64,000 nucleotides of DNA from Rhabdophis nuchalis. Lineage: Eukaryota; Chordata; Lepidosauria; Squamata; Natricidae. Within the stretch, counting starts at the first letter, position 1; each line of letters starts with the position of its first letter. The position numbers were made by a program, and so were the translations under genes. Below are positions 49,111 through 60,902 of this stretch, piece by piece. Where the stretch lies: the NCBI GenBank assembly GCA_039707465.1, contig CM077658.1, positions 19,145,732-19,209,731 on the forward strand, written 5' to 3'. The notes under the pieces are model-generated. The model searched no databases. It was not told the DNA's origin and saw nothing but the letters and a program-made list of their open reading frames with translations.

Positions 49111-49920
49111 GGTATTTTCGATGCTCATGTAAATTTGGGGGTAGGTTCACTGACTTTACCAGTCCCTGAAGCCACAAACTGGCCATCTAGCTTACACCTA
49201 ACCTCTTATGAGAAACTACCCCCCAGAAAATGGAAGAAAAGGAAGCTTGTGCAAGGAACGACACAGGAACGAGGATTGAAAGAAGTTGTGCTGAATTTGT
49301 AGAGAGTTTGGGGGAGTGAGGAATTTATGATGAACGTGAAAAGGAGAAAGAGGAACGTTTGAGAAAAGGAGTGATGCAAAAAGGAAAAAAAATGAAATTA
49401 GTTTTCAGAGTAGAATCCTGGACTAGCACTAATAGCCAACAGATAAAAATGAAGAGAGTGTCGATCCAACCCAGGACAGGAAATCTATGAATAGATCTGG
49501 TAGAAGAGGCCAGCAAGAATTGGCAGATTTACAGGACCAGATGGAATCCTGTTGCCTCGTCGGGCCACCTGATCCCTGCTCGGCTGGGAGAACCGTGCTG
49601 CTTGTCACTTGTGATAATGGCAATGCAACAGCAATACCATTAACCCAGCAGTTTTAGTTAAATGGCATCCTTGCTACACAAGAACCAAAGGGGCAGGAAA
49701 CCCAAACATGTTTCTCTCTCAGCTTTTCCAGTTCAAGATCATTTGTGATGGGACGGAGTTTTGCAGGCGGAAAGAAAGAAACAAGGACACATCTCACAGA
49801 AACATTTTGATGGTGGAATTGTGGTGAAACATGGGAGCTGCTTCTCCCAGGTTCAAAATGAATGTACGTTATGTATTTTTTGTGCAGAGGGGAAAAAAGA
49901 AAGAAAAAGGACTCGCTTGA
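49111..49920. other. Intergenic DNA, nothing recognised
   Basis: Single copy, no exon. AG-rich in 49200-49420. Confidence 0.4.
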
Positions 49921-49924
49921 TGTT

Positions 49925-50405
49925 GTTGTTGCCCACCAGCAGCCAGCGGAACTGGCAGTAGATTCGGACAGTGAGGAGGTTGGGGAGGAACATGGGCCAG
50001 TCCTGGAGTCTGGGGAAGGCTCTGATGAGGGCTGTGCATCAGAGGCAGAGAGGGAGCCAGGGCTGTCTGACAGTTATCAGCTGCCTTCGGAGTCAGACAT
50101 CAGTGAGGCAGACAAACAGCTGGAGCCTGTTCCTAGTGTGTGCATGCACAGAGTTGCCAGACGAAGAGAACAGATAAAGAACAAGGGTTGACTTGGGAGT
50201 AAAGTCACAGGTGGATGATGAATTGCCCCTTCCAGAGGAAATAAAAGAGGAGCGAAAGGGGAGTGGAGTTTGCAGGAGACAATTAGTTAGTTTAATTGGT
50301 TCGTGACTGTCCGAGGCACCTTGCCAAGTTTTGAAGATATCGGCCTGACCTGGCACCTCTCCAAACCAGATAAGGTCTGTGACTGTAAATCCTCGCTTGA
50401 AAGAA
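49925..50405 (+). mobile_element. LTR-like dispersed repeat, copy 2
   Basis: Homologous to 42075-42580 and a little more complete at the left: CCACCAGCAGCCAGCGGAAC, CTCTGATGAGGGCTGTGCAT, AAATAAAAGAGGAGCG, TCCAAACCAGATAAGGTCTG. An open frame across it (109 codons) is acidic and unrelated to gag/pol. Ends abruptly at a LINE 3' end. Confidence 0.5.
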
Positions 50406-50760
50406 TTTGCTGCCCAACGCCATCACTCTGCTAAACAAATAATTCCCTCAACACTGTCAAACTATTCACTAAGGCTACATTACTATTACTATTAAATCTT
50501 CTCATCGTTCCTATCACCCATCTCCTCCCACTTATGACTGCAGGACTGTAACTTTGTTGCTCGTATCCTTATGATTTATATTAATATTGTTTCCTGATTG
50601 CTTATTTGTACCCTATGACTATCATTAAGTGTTGTACCTTATGATTCTTGATGAATACATCTTGTCTTTTTATGTGCACTGAGGACATCTATACCAAAGA
50701 CAAATTCCTTGTGTTTCCAATCATACTTGGCCAATAAAGAATTCTAATTCTAATTTCATA
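50405..50760 (+). mobile_element. CR1/Rex-group LINE 3' end
   Basis: AACGCCATCACTCTGCTAAAC (compare NAITLLN coding at about 26875-26905), then the 3' UTR with GTGCACTGAGGACATCTATA, CCAAAGACAAATTCCTTGTG and terminus TTGGCCAATAAAGAATTCTA with ATTCTA units. Confidence 0.7.
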
Positions 50761-50779
50761 AAAACACAGGGATTCCTAA

Positions 50780-51060
50780 AAGCAGTTTATTCCTCCTTTG
50801 TAACTTTAAGCTACAGAATGTTTGTGCACAGCTGGTATATTCTTTTGACCTCATTTCCCGTGTCATTTTTCCCCTCTCCTCTGGATCATTACCTCCTTGC
50901 ATGGAATTAATCAACATTTACAAATTGAATTGAATCTAGCAAACTTGTTTTCCCTTCCTAAATTTCATTATCCTACTTAAAGTATTTTAACACAGATGCA
51001 TAGGAATACTTACCGGAACTTGGACAAACCTTATCCGAAAAACCAAACCACTTTTTAATG
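50780..51060. promoter_or_regulatory. Candidate conserved noncoding element
   Basis: Single copy with GGAATTAATCAACATTTAC and AAATTTCATTATCC. No repeat signature. Confidence 0.3.
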
Positions 51061-51255
51061 AATTCATTTCATTGTGATGCACCATAAAATAGAATGGATT
51101 TCCAGAGGAAAAAACTGCAGACTACTGGAACCAGGAGCGCCACTCAGGTGACCCTGAGGACAAAGATAAACCTCAAGCTTCAAGCACCCTCTAAAAGGAT
51201 GCAAATGACCAGCTGCCTGCAAGGAATATAAATCCTTCCATTCCCCACCATCCAA

Positions 51256-51392
51256 TCAGAGCTGAAGAAGCTTCTTGGATGAGAAGTGAAAGATCTTCAA
51301 AAGAAAAAGCAAGAAAGCCCAATTGCCTCCTGAAAAAGCACCTTTGGGACAACCATGACCTGGAGGACTGAGAATCTCTGAAGACTTTGAGC
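51256..51392 (+). mobile_element. Single arm of the fold-back element family
   Basis: GAAGAAGCTTCTTGGATGAG, AAGTGAAAGATCTTC, GCAAGAAAGCCCAATTGCC, AAAAGCACCTTTGGGACAAC, ACTGAGAATCTCTG. Equals the right arm at 18809-18896. Confidence 0.75.
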
Positions 51393-51599
51393 CACTTTTT
51401 TTTTAAAAGAGGTTTTTAAAAAAGGGGTGTTTTGTTTTTTGCAATGGGGGGCACATTTTTTCTCCAGCGGGGTGTTGCGTCCCTGAAGATGCAGAATTCA
51501 GCAATCTGAATCATTCATCTTTCCTCAACTATTTTTGTCCCTGGTGATACAAAAAGAGAAGAAGAAGAAAAGCAGGGAAGGAAAAAAACAACAACCAAG

Positions 51600-52000
51600 A
51601 ACGTGATTTTAAAATCCCTGTCCCGTTGATTAAGAGAAAGAGACAGCAAGCGCATGCATAACGGCACAGAGACAATTAATCTAGGAAACAAACATTAGCG
51701 TGAGGAAGCAAGTGTGAGGCTCAACAATGAATTGTTAGGGAGATATTGTGTTTCGCACATGACCCACTTTGCTGAGAAGGACTTAAAGCTGCCAAGAAAT
51801 ATCTTCCGGTTTCTCATGGGATCCAAGCTGACAATACTTAGAGACGTCCACATTTATTCTTTCCCTCTCTTAGCTTGATTATTAGATTGTACATTTTCAG
51901 GCCAACGTAGTTTGAGAAGAATTTGTCCAAACTCTGCCCACACTTGACAGATTCAGATTGTCTTGTCTGAAGTCCATTCACCCAAACTAATTTTCTGTAA
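51600..52000. promoter_or_regulatory. Candidate conserved noncoding element
   Basis: Single copy with GTTGATTAAGAG, GACAATTAATCTAGG, AACAATGAATTGTTAGG and TAGCTTGATTATTAGATTG. Confidence 0.3.
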
Positions 52001-52328
52001 ACATCTTACCAAAATGAGCTATTTGGCTTATTTTATCAGGCTCTCAGATATCATATCATCTTTCCTCCATCCCATCCACCTCCAACGAAACCCATTCAGG
52101 ATGTTCCAAAGTTTTATTTTGATAATAGGGTGGAAAGCTATCCATTACACAGACCCTTGCCAACTCTGGACCAGAGTCAATAGAACCCCCTTCCCTTCCC
52201 AAATGCAATTGGTTGGAATTGAATTTGGGATCTTTTTCAGGCAGATCACATGCTCCATCATTGAGGTGAATGCAGATGTGGAATGTAGATGTATAGTACC
52301 AAAGGGGCTTTTTCAAGAAGCAACTAGA

Positions 52329-52598
52329 CTTCTAAATGTCTATGGAGATTCTCAGTCATCCCGGTCATGGTTGTCCCAAAGGTGCTTTTTCAAGAGTCAA
52401 CTGGACCCTCTGTTTTTTTCTTTGAAGACATTTTGCTTCTCATCCAGAGCTTCAGCTCTGACTGGATGCTGGGGAATGGCCAGAGCTGAAGAAGCGTCTT
52501 AGATGAGAAGCAAAATGTCTTCAAAGAAAAACAGAAATTCCAGTGGCCTCTTGAAAAAGCACCTGGATGACTTGAGAATCCCCATAGACATTTAGAAG
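52329..52598. mobile_element. Long fold-back (palindromic) element
   Basis: The outer ends CTTCTAAATGTCTATGGAGA and CCCCATAGACATTTAGAAG are exact inverted copies; pairing continues through GAGATTCTCAGTCATCC, AGGTGCTTTTTCAAGAG and GAAGACATTTTGCTTCTCATC to a centre near 52475. Arms about 115-130 bases. Same family as 18709-18896. Confidence 0.88.
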
Positions 52599-52917
52599 TG
52601 CAATAGTAATGCTGCATCTACTGGACAACTAGACTTAGTGAGAATCTTCATTGACAATTGAAGTTGTTGCCTTCAACTACTATCAACTCCCAGGCATTAT
52701 TAATTTGTAGTCCTGCAAGGACCACGTAATTCCTACTAGCTTTCTGCAAGTTAAAGGAGAGTAATGACTTGGTTCAAAGACAAAAATAACTTATATCAAC
52801 TTTGAAGAATTTAGCTCATAATGTCTATATCTAGACCCTACCAATGGACTACACTCCTTTTTCCTTTTAGTTGTGAACCGTCTCACCATCCTGATAAAAC
52901 CTTTAACAGAAATACTA

Positions 52918-53035
52918 TTTCTCCTTCCTCCTTCCTCTTCCTCCTCCTCCTTCTATATCCATCATCGGATGTTGGTGATCATGTTGGCAATCCTATTTTT
53001 ATCAACAGCCTCATGAAAAAGTGCCATTGGGTTTA
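52918..53035 (-). mobile_element. LINE tail with CCT tract
   Basis: CCT-rich run at 52920-52956, then CATCATCGGATGTTGGTGAT and ATTTTTATCAACAGCCTCATG; inverse of 40140-40240. Read on the minus strand, ALFHEAVDKNRIANMITNIR then stops precede the GGA tail. Confidence 0.6.
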
Positions 53036-53539
53036 CAAAATATTACTTTTTCAACTATCTCTTGGTTCAATTTACAAGTGGCATCAGTGATCTTATTTTG
53101 CTTTAAAAAAAACACTGCTGATTCTATTGTGTTTGTTGTTGTTTGTTGGTCTTTTGGGCCATTTGTTGAGAAGAAAAAATATTTATTTACTTGGAGACTT
53201 TATTCAGTGAAATAGTGACTAGTGGTAGTTCACACGTATGGGGAAAAATGATTCTTAAAATCCGCCAGCATCTGAGGGCTATCCAATTTCTTTCCTGGCT
53301 TTGTGAAGGAATAGAGATTATAACAAACCTTCATTCCAGGTTATTTGCAGTTGAGTTGGTCTACCCATACTTTTAGCAAAATGAAAATGTGGGCGAGTGT
53401 CAAGAGGAGAGATATCCATGAACAGAATTAGACCAGAGTCCAATTAGGTGTTATAAAATTAATGCAAATCCACTTCATAATGCAACAAATCCAAATGCAC
53501 GATGAAATGTTTGAAGGGAAGTTGCTATATGGAATTTAA

Positions 53540-53885
53540 AAGGCAAAGGTTCCCCTCGCAGATGTGTGCTAGTCATTCTCGACTCTAGGGGGGCGGTGCT
53601 CTTCTCCGTTTCAAAGCTGAAAAGCCAGCACTGTCCGAAGACGTCTCTGTGGTCATGTGGCCGGCATGACTAAATGCCAAAGGAGCACGGAACGCTGTTA
53701 CCTCCCACCAAAGGTGGTTCCTATTTTTCTACTTGCATTTTTATATGCTTTCAAACTGCTAGGTTGGCAGAAGCTGAGACAAGTAACAGGAGCTCACGCC
53801 ATTATGCGGTGCTAGGGATTCGAACTGCTGAGCTGCCGACTTTTATGATCAACAAGCTCAGCATTTTAGGCACCGAGCCAATCCT
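53540..53885 (-). mobile_element. Full-length Sauria-type SINE, inverted
   Basis: Starts AAAGGTTCCCCTCGCAGATG and carries CTCTAGGGGGGCGGTGCTC, GTCATGTGGCCGGCATGAC, AGTAACAGGAGCTC, and box B inverse GGGATTCGAAC near 53815. Box A region decayed. Confidence 0.8.
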
Positions 53886-53989
53886 AGTTTATACTGGAAT
53901 TGGAGATCTAGACTTTTCTGGCTGGCATTAAAACTTTGTCATGTGCCTGTGGTTTGAATTGAATGTGTTTAGAACAAATGAATGAATTT

Positions 53990-54365
53990 CTAAGGGTGGG
54001 GAGGGAAGCCATTGAGCTTTGAGCATGATAACATTATTAATACAGTTATTCCAGCATGTCATATTTCATAGCATAAAGCTTGTTTCAAAGCCTGGAGTCC
54101 TTCTCCATTAATTATATTTGAAGCCCATGCATCCAGAGCGGAGCTGTTGAGGTTGTCTTGTTCTATTAGTTTAACAAGCCCTGGTATTAATGAGATCGCT
54201 TCATAATTGAACCTTTTCATGGGTCCCTTGGTTAAGAAATTATGCTAATCTGAATTTGCAAACACAAGGCATCCATCATACTTGACGAAACAGTAAACAT
54301 CAACAGTGATCCACGTGGAGTGCAAATGCACCGTTAATTATTACAGGAATGAACAAGCCTCATTA
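53990..54365. promoter_or_regulatory. Candidate conserved noncoding element block
   Basis: Single copy, dense in AT cores: TTATTAATACAG, CATTAATTATATTTG, GGTATTAATGAGATCG, AAATTATGCTAATCTG (POU-like), GTAAACATC and CGTTAATTATTACAGG. Confidence 0.42.
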
Positions 54366-54750
54366 TTTCATCTTCAGGGAAGTGGGGACATGTCGGCGAG
54401 CATCCGGAAGGCAGAATGCGCCAACTCTCCACTATGTGGCAGCAGGCTCCAGTGAACTGAAGGGAGCCTTCCACCAGCCAAGCGAATGTCGTTTTCTGAC
54501 AGGGAGAACCTGAACAAATCTTGGCATGCAAAAGTATTTTGAGGAAAGGTGCACATGGTGCGGCTCAAAGAAAGTTCAGAGATTTCGGGGGGTTGGACGA
54601 TTAGTTTGGATTTCTGGAGGGCCAGATTGTCATGCAAGAAATAAAGATGTCAGCCATTTCTTCCAGCATAAGAAAGAATTTAAGGACTTTGGCCAACAGG
54701 ACAGCAAGTTCACAGGGTGTCCCACAGGGGTTAGCTGGAGTTCCTTAGGA

Positions 54751-54845
54751 AAAAGGAGGAGGAAGAAGGAGGAGGAGAAGGAGAAGGAGGAGGAGGGGAG
54801 GAAGAGGAGGAGGAGGAGGAGGAGAAGAGGAGGAGGAGGAGATGA
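54751..54845 (+). repeat. GGA/GAA microsatellite
   Basis: About 95 bases of GGAGGAAGA units. Confidence 0.95.
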
Positions 54846-55106
54846 TGGTGATTTCTTTTTCTCCCTAGCATCTGAAATGTCTAATAATTATCCTGAGAAG
54901 CAACCATTCCCACCATGAATGAGCTTAATTATCAAACTATTCACAGGTCTGAATTTTTGCTCAGTTCTTGGAACCTGATAAGCAGCCTCCACGATGATCA
55001 GACTGAAAATACTTTTGCCAAAATCTGCAACAAGAAGCAGCAGTGGCTTACTTGCCCAGCCACAGTGGCTTAATTGTGCAAACTGTTGCACCATTAACTC
55101 AACTGT

Positions 55107-55110
55107 GCAC

Positions 55111-55142
<32 letters not shown>

Positions 55143-55270
55143 ATTAAATTTATATCCCGCCCTTCTCCTTGTTAGGACCCAGGGCGGCGCACAGGGATGT
55201 TAAAATACATACAAAATATAAAATATATGAAATTTAAAATACTTATTTTAATAAATAAACCCTGCGCTAA
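55107..55270 (-). mobile_element. L2-like LINE 3' end with TTTA microsatellite
   Basis: TTTA x7 at 55114-55141, then AATTTATATCCCGCCCTTCTCC and CCAGGGCGGCGCACAGG. Inverted tail of the 41085-41582 family. Confidence 0.75.
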
Positions 55271-55611
55271 AACCAAATTAAAATCCCAAGTTTAAAAAGT
55301 GATGATGAGTAAGATTGATTCCAATCAGCATTATGTTCTTCTATGTGCTTTTGAGCCGCGGGACATGAGGTACAGTTACAGACAGCAAGAATACTATGCT
55401 TACAGGATGAAACAATGCTTTTATTGTGGTTTGGTTTGACAACAACAACAAGAAGAAGAAGAAGAAGAAGAAAGACACTTGCTTGGCATGAATAAATATC
55501 TCATAGAAATAATTAGAATGCATTGCAAGGCAGAAATGTCCATGATACTGAAAGGAGTTGGTGTAAAAAAGCATGTCGAGACTCTAGAAACAACATAGTA
55601 TGACTGACTTG

Positions 55612-55728
55612 TGGGCTGGCAGGAGCTGGGACAAGTAACAGGAGCTCACTCTGTTACGTGGTGCTAGGGATTCAAACTGCTGACCTTTCCGATCGACACG
55701 CTCAGCATCTTAGCCACTGAGCCACCCT
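55612..55728 (-). mobile_element. Sauria-type SINE head, inverted
   Basis: GGACAAGTAACAGGAGCTCA, GTGCTAGGGATTCAAACTGC, TTAGCCACTGAGCCACC. 3' body missing. Confidence 0.75.
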
Positions 55729-55829
55729 GAAATATACATGATTGCATCATAAAACAGCCTTCTGATATGTTGAGACTCTGCCTCTGAGAATGCCATTGGG
55801 ATTTGGGGAGCGACGCCTTTGGAATTCTG

Positions 55830-55975
55830 GGGATTTGTGGGTGATTCATCCCTGGAAGTTGTTAAGAAGAGACTGAATAGTGACTTGTTTGAAATGATAT
55901 AGGGTCTGCTGCTTGACTGTAGGATCTCCTGTTGGACTAGAAGACCTCCAAGGTCCCTCCCAGCTCTATTCTGAT
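55830..55975 (+). mobile_element. CR1 LINE 3' end
   Basis: GTGATTCATCCCTGGAAGTT, GACTAGAAGACCTCCAAGGT and CCCTCCCAGCTCTATTC. About 140 bases. Confidence 0.8.
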
Positions 55976-56149
55976 CGGTGATTGATGGACTGGTAGCCTC
56001 AACAGATCTGAAGTCTACTGTGCCATGTAACAAGGTGTAACTAATATACACCAGCGGAATGAGATTTTTCTGCACTGTAGAGCGGCTAGAACTTCAACAA
56101 GTTTGCCAGCCAGAGAGGGATCAGAGAGAGAGGTTAGCAGGCTAAACTG

Positions 56150-56400
56150 ACATCTAATTAGATTTCATTTTAAAGTCTAGATGCAGCAATTATGACTTCT
56201 GAATAAAAGTGGTTGTTATTTGGCAGGGCAGCCCAAGCAGTGCACATAATTATAATAATTATTGTGTACCTAATGATATCTAATAGGAATCAACACTGCA
56301 AATAGAAAAGTGTTCCACAATATGGCCTCCAGTTAAGGGCAAAGGAGAGAACAAAAGGTTCCTTTCCTGGCAGTCTATTGTTTTCCAAGCGCCCCAGAGA
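56150..56400. promoter_or_regulatory. Candidate conserved noncoding element
   Basis: Single copy: TAATTATAATAATTATTGTG, CTAATGATATCTAATAGG, GGCCTCCAGTTAAGGGCAAAG. Confidence 0.32.
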
Positions 56401-56904
56401 ACGTCGTATCCCTGTGTCGGTTGAGATGGTTAAGAAGGAGCAGGACAGAAATCAACCCTAAAGAGAACCAAGCGGGTGTTGGTGTAGAGCAGGTGCCTGC
56501 AGCCATCTTTTCCTTTGGATCTTTGGCCTGCCACACTTTCTATTATTCTGCTATGCATTTTCTATTGTGGGAAAATGGGAGGGAGGATTGTACGGAGTGA
56601 GATGCGATGTAGCCATAACAAAATTCTTTCTAGAAAGCCAAGGTCATTCTTTCTCACTGCGCTTCTGCACCTGACTGGAACTGGATGGGTAGAACTGCCA
56701 GCATGGCAGTGGGAGATTGGACCATATGATGGACTTGTGGGTGTGGGGGCAAGATCTTGAACTTTCAACTGGGTGGGGAAAACTGGGAAGCTTTCAGATT
56801 CAGGTTTCCCCAGATGTGCCAACATGGCTCTCTTGATAAATTGGAACTTTGAGCCATACTTTGCCTTGACTCTGATTTACTTTTGGATGCTATTTGGAAC
56901 CCTG

Positions 56905-57690
56905 ACATTAGGGATGTCCAACCTTCACAACTTTAGGACTTATTAAAGTTGGGGCAGAGGGGAAGTTTAGGGGATGGGAGGATAAAACATATAAAGAACA
57001 CTTGCTGGAATTGGGAATGTCCAGCTTAATGGAAAGAAAGACTAGATATACTACCAGTGGGGTTACAACAAAGAAGAGAGGGTCAACCCATTCTCCAAAG
57101 CACCAGAGAAGGGAGGACAAGAAGCAATGGATGGAAACTAATTAATGAGAGAAGCAACCTAGAATAAAGGAGAAATTTCCCGACAGTGAGAACAATTAAT
57201 CAGTGGAATAACTCGTTACGAAAAGTTGTGGGTGCTCCAATACTGGAGGTTTTTAGCAAAATAGCAATAGCCCTTAGACTTATATACCACTTCACAGTGC
57301 TTTCCAGCCTTCTCTAAGCAGTTCACGGAGTCAGCCTCTTGCCCCCAACAATGTGGGTCCTTATTTTACCCACCTCGGAAGGATGGAAGACTGAGTCAAT
57401 CTTGAGCCTGGTGAGATTTGAACTGCCAAATTGGAGGCAGCTGGCAGTCATCAGAAGTAGCCTGCAGTGCTGCATTCTAACCACGGCTCTTGTTTTAAAG
57501 AAGAGATTGGACAACCATTTGTCTGGAATGACATAGGGCTTCTTCCTGAACAGGGGGTTGGACTAGAAAACCTCCAAGGTCCCTTCCAACTCTGCTATTC
57601 TGTTGATTCTATTTCACTTGTGAACTTGCAGCACTGCTATCTGGAAAATTCTGGGAGTTGAGGTCTTAAACTCACCAAGGATGGATGCCC
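56905..57690 (+). mobile_element. Three-layer nest: SINE in CR1 in a palindromic MITE
   Basis: Outer layer: MITE ends at 56908-56945 (GTCCAACCTTCACAACTTTA) and 57648-57690 (ATTCTGGGAGTTGAGGTC). Middle: CR1 3' region 56945-57610 with ATTCTCCAAAGCACCAG and GGTTGGACTAGAAAACC. Inner: SINE 57265-57490 on the minus strand. Confidence 0.7.
57265..57490 (-). mobile_element. tRNA-derived SINE, inverted
   Basis: Reverse of 59757-60000: AGCAATAGCCCTTAGACTTA, TTACCCACCTCGGAAGGATG, GAAGACTGAGTCAATCTTGA, GGTGAGATTTGAACTGCC (box B inverse), CTGCATTCTAACCACGG. Confidence 0.82.
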
Positions 57691-58735
57691 CTGGTGTAAA
57701 ATGTCTATGTATAAATCAAAGGTTGGTTACTCCCTGTTCGGCCCGGATCGGGCAAACTGGTAGTAGCGGTGGCAGGAGGCTTCACCCACCTGCCCGGACA
57801 CTTCTGCTCTTGTGCCGAAGCATTGTGAGTGTGCCCAAACCAGTAGTAAAAATATTAGCAACCCATTTATATTTGTATAAATACAACCTAACTGGATACA
57901 GTGCTGGTCAGTCTTCCCTAATGTCCCTGAGAGATGACCTGGTCGGGAAACTGGATCTCCTGCTTCTCTTGTGTTGAAACGAGGGCCTGCAGAATCATTG
58001 CTGCCGTTTGTGCTGATGGTTGGCAGTGAGCTATTTATTTCCTTTAAAAAAACTCCAGATAGAATCCATAGCTGGCAAGAGCAATTCTGCATAATGTTTG
58101 CTCTGCATCAGCCGAAGGATTGTATTTATGTAATTAAGGCAGGGGAGGGTTCCCTGCCGATACAGGTGATGGGCTATAGATTTTAACGGGTCTTCGTTTG
58201 CAGAGATGGCAAACCCGTCCTGATTCTCCCGATTTTCAATTACCTGCCTGAACCAGGCAAAGCAAAGCAGAGAGAGAGGGGCTGATCAAGCATTTTGTCC
58301 TGCAGTGTTTTTCGCTGGTCTCCCTTTAGCTCCATGAGAAGTGATGTCAGGAGGGCTCCTGAGATCAAGACCATGCAAACGCTACCCAAATGCTCCGTCA
58401 AGGTAGAGTTTTGTAGGCAGAAATCTACATTTTGTAGCCTACAAAGCAGGCATGAAATGCTTCCAAACTGGGAGCATGCGTGTATGCACAGAGCATCTGT
58501 GATGATGTCTAGGTGGGTGGGCGGAGCCTCCCGCCACTATCACTAGCGGTTTGCCCAAACTGGTGCGAACTGGCAGAATACAACCTCTGCTACAGAAGGT
58601 AGAAGCTAGGTAGAAGTTCTAATTGTATGCTATTTTTTTCTCACTGAATTGGGAGTAGAGAAAGAAAGCACATGGACACTGTTGAAATGAGTATTTGCAG
58701 AGAAAATCTCATCTATCTAGCTATTTGTTTGTCTA
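57691..58735. other. Intergenic DNA flanked by an inverted repeat pair
   Basis: 57730-57800 (GCAAACTGGTAGTAGCGGTG) and 58505-58585 (CACTAGCGGTTTGCCC) are inverted relatives, about 700 bases apart. The middle has no exon I recognise. Confidence 0.5.
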
Positions 58736-58738
58736 TCA

Positions 58739-58741
58739 TAC

Positions 58742-58825
<84 letters not shown>

Positions 58826-58925
58826 CATCTTTCTTTCCTTTTTTCTTTATCATCTAACTATCTGTCCATCTTTCTGCCTGTCTGTCTATATCTATCTGTC
58901 TATTCATCCATCCATCCATCTCTTG
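58739..58925 (+). repeat. CTGT/TATC microsatellite
   Basis: CTGT x5 then about 15 pure TATC units (58765-58826), then degenerate CTAT, CTGT and CATC units. Confidence 0.97.
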
Positions 58926-59756
58926 AATTGTCACACACCTACTCAAAAACCAGTTTCTTCTTGCCTAAGTTCACTTGCATTTAATTTGCCTTTTTAAAAT
59001 AAACCACACAAGGAAATTGAAACAAGCATAGTTGACTCCTCATAATTCTATTTTATCTCAAGATAAGAAAATAGCAATGGGCAGGAAAATAGCAAAAACG
59101 TGTGTGTATGCATCTCTCTCCTCCCCCCCCTCTCTTTTCCTCTCAGAATCTGACAAACTTGCGTGGGTAGTGGTGGATGAAGTCTGCTGAAATCAGAAAA
59201 AGCCACAATCCACAATTACTATTATCTCCAGGTGAGACGTCAAGCTACATTTGTCTTGTTTATCTAGTTAAAGAAGTTCGTTTAAATGTTTGCTGCCATT
59301 TCCCTCCACTTCACCATTATGGTCCCTCTGTAGGATAAAGGAGAAGAAGAGATGCTGAAGGCTTCGCTGTGTTCCTGGGTAACTTGTTAAGAATCACTTT
59401 CCTTGAGCATCGTTTATTTAGAGGAGACAGCTTTGACACCTCTACATGACAGAAGGCGAGCGAATGAGCTGAATCAAAATTGCCCATAGCTGAGTTTACA
59501 AACAGCAATTGGGGACTACAGAGAATGTATGTGACAAAAGGCGATGTGACTGTTGGGAGGCTTCCTTACCCAAAGTCTTAGTGGAACACATGATGACACC
59601 AAGCAACATCGTCATCATGTTCACCGCTACCATTTCTACCATCAGAAAACATCGTACTCGTCACATGGCCACTAAAAAATGAGGCCAAATTTTAGCAGAT
59701 CATTCTTATTATTATTTTTTTATACAGCAACATCATACTATTGCTGGCATCATTAT
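58926..59756. other. Intergenic DNA, nothing recognised
   Basis: Single copy; no exon or family match. Confidence 0.4.
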
Positions 59757-60000
59757 GAGCCATGGTGGCGCAGTGGTTAGAGTGCAGTACTGCAGGCTAC
59801 TTATGATGACTGCCAGCTGCCTCCAATTTGGCCGTTCAAATCTCACCAGGTTCAAGGTTGACTCAGCCTTCCATCCTTCCGCGGTGGGTAAAATGAGGAC
59901 CCGGATTGTTGGGAGCAAGAGGTCGACTCTGTAAACTGCTTAGAGAGGGCTGTAAAACACTGTGAAGCGGTATATAAGTCTAAGGGCTATTGCTATCAGG
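59757..60000 (+). mobile_element. tRNA-derived SINE, full length
   Basis: Head GGTGGCGCAGTGGTTAGAGT (box A), box B-like CCGTTCAAATCTCACC, body ACTCAGCCTTCCATCCTTCC and GGGTAAAATGAGGACCC, end AAGCGGTATATAAGTCTAAG, GGCTATTGCTAT. Squamate family with an LINE-like 3' end; not a tRNA gene. Confidence 0.83.
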
Positions 60001-60002
60001 TT

Positions 60003-60218
60003 CCAGAAATACAGCAGATTCTGACAAGTTCTGGAGAACTGGGAGCAGAAGTTTTGAGTAGTTTGGAGAACCGGTAAATACTACCTCCAACTGGTCCTGC
60101 CCCCATCTATTCTCTGCCTCTTGAGTCCCAGCTGATCAGGAGGAAATGGGAATTTACAGTATCCTTACCCTGCCATGCCCACCAAGCAACGCCCACATAA
60201 CCAACAGTCCCACCACTG
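60003..60218 (-). repeat. Dispersed repeat with CCGGTTCTCC motif
   Basis: GACAAGTTCTGGAGAACTGG, GGAGAACCGGTAAATAC, GCCATGCCCACCAAGCAACGCCC are the inverse of 10785-10980 in CYLD intron 6. Class unknown. Confidence 0.6.
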
Positions 60219-60900
60219 AAGAACAGGACAAGTCTTCCATACTTAAGTTTTAAGTATGCCTTGATTTTCAGTACCGAAGATCCTATCCCACTTATGAAGT
60301 TTAAATTAACGGAAGGAGGGATTGATTTACTGATGGATAAATAGCTTATGCAGCAGGCATTTAAGACTGTGATGGATTAAACTATCCAATGGGAACCCAG
60401 TTAGTCCATGAATAGAAGCATCCAGAAGCCGGCATTTGCACGCATAGTTAAGATATTGTAACCTGCTATCAAAAACACAACATCCCCATTGTGTTGCACA
60501 TGGTTTCATTGCAACCTGTGCAATCTACATGACTATGTCTCATAAAGACACAGAAATTCATAAAAGGGAACTATGTGCATACCACACACAATATAATCAC
60601 AACTGTCAGTAAAACTGAGCATTCTTTGTTCCGTTTTCCATAATAATAGCAATCTTACAAACGATCCACTAAGGTGCATTGAGCTCAGAAACTTCATTTG
60701 ATTATTACATTTTGGAGTTCGGGGGTGGGGAATGGTGGTACTATTTTACTATTTTCTGGAAGGGCAGTGACAGCCAGGAATAGATAATATACATTATCTA
60801 TTGCATCTATACTTAACAGACTGCAAGCAACTCAGTGCTGGGTTCCTAAGCAGTTTACTACCAGTTTGCTGAGACGCCATCTTCACAAAAAGAGAAAACC
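60219..60900. other. Intergenic DNA, nothing recognised
   Basis: Single copy, AT-rich. No exon. Confidence 0.4.
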
Positions 60901-60902
60901 CA

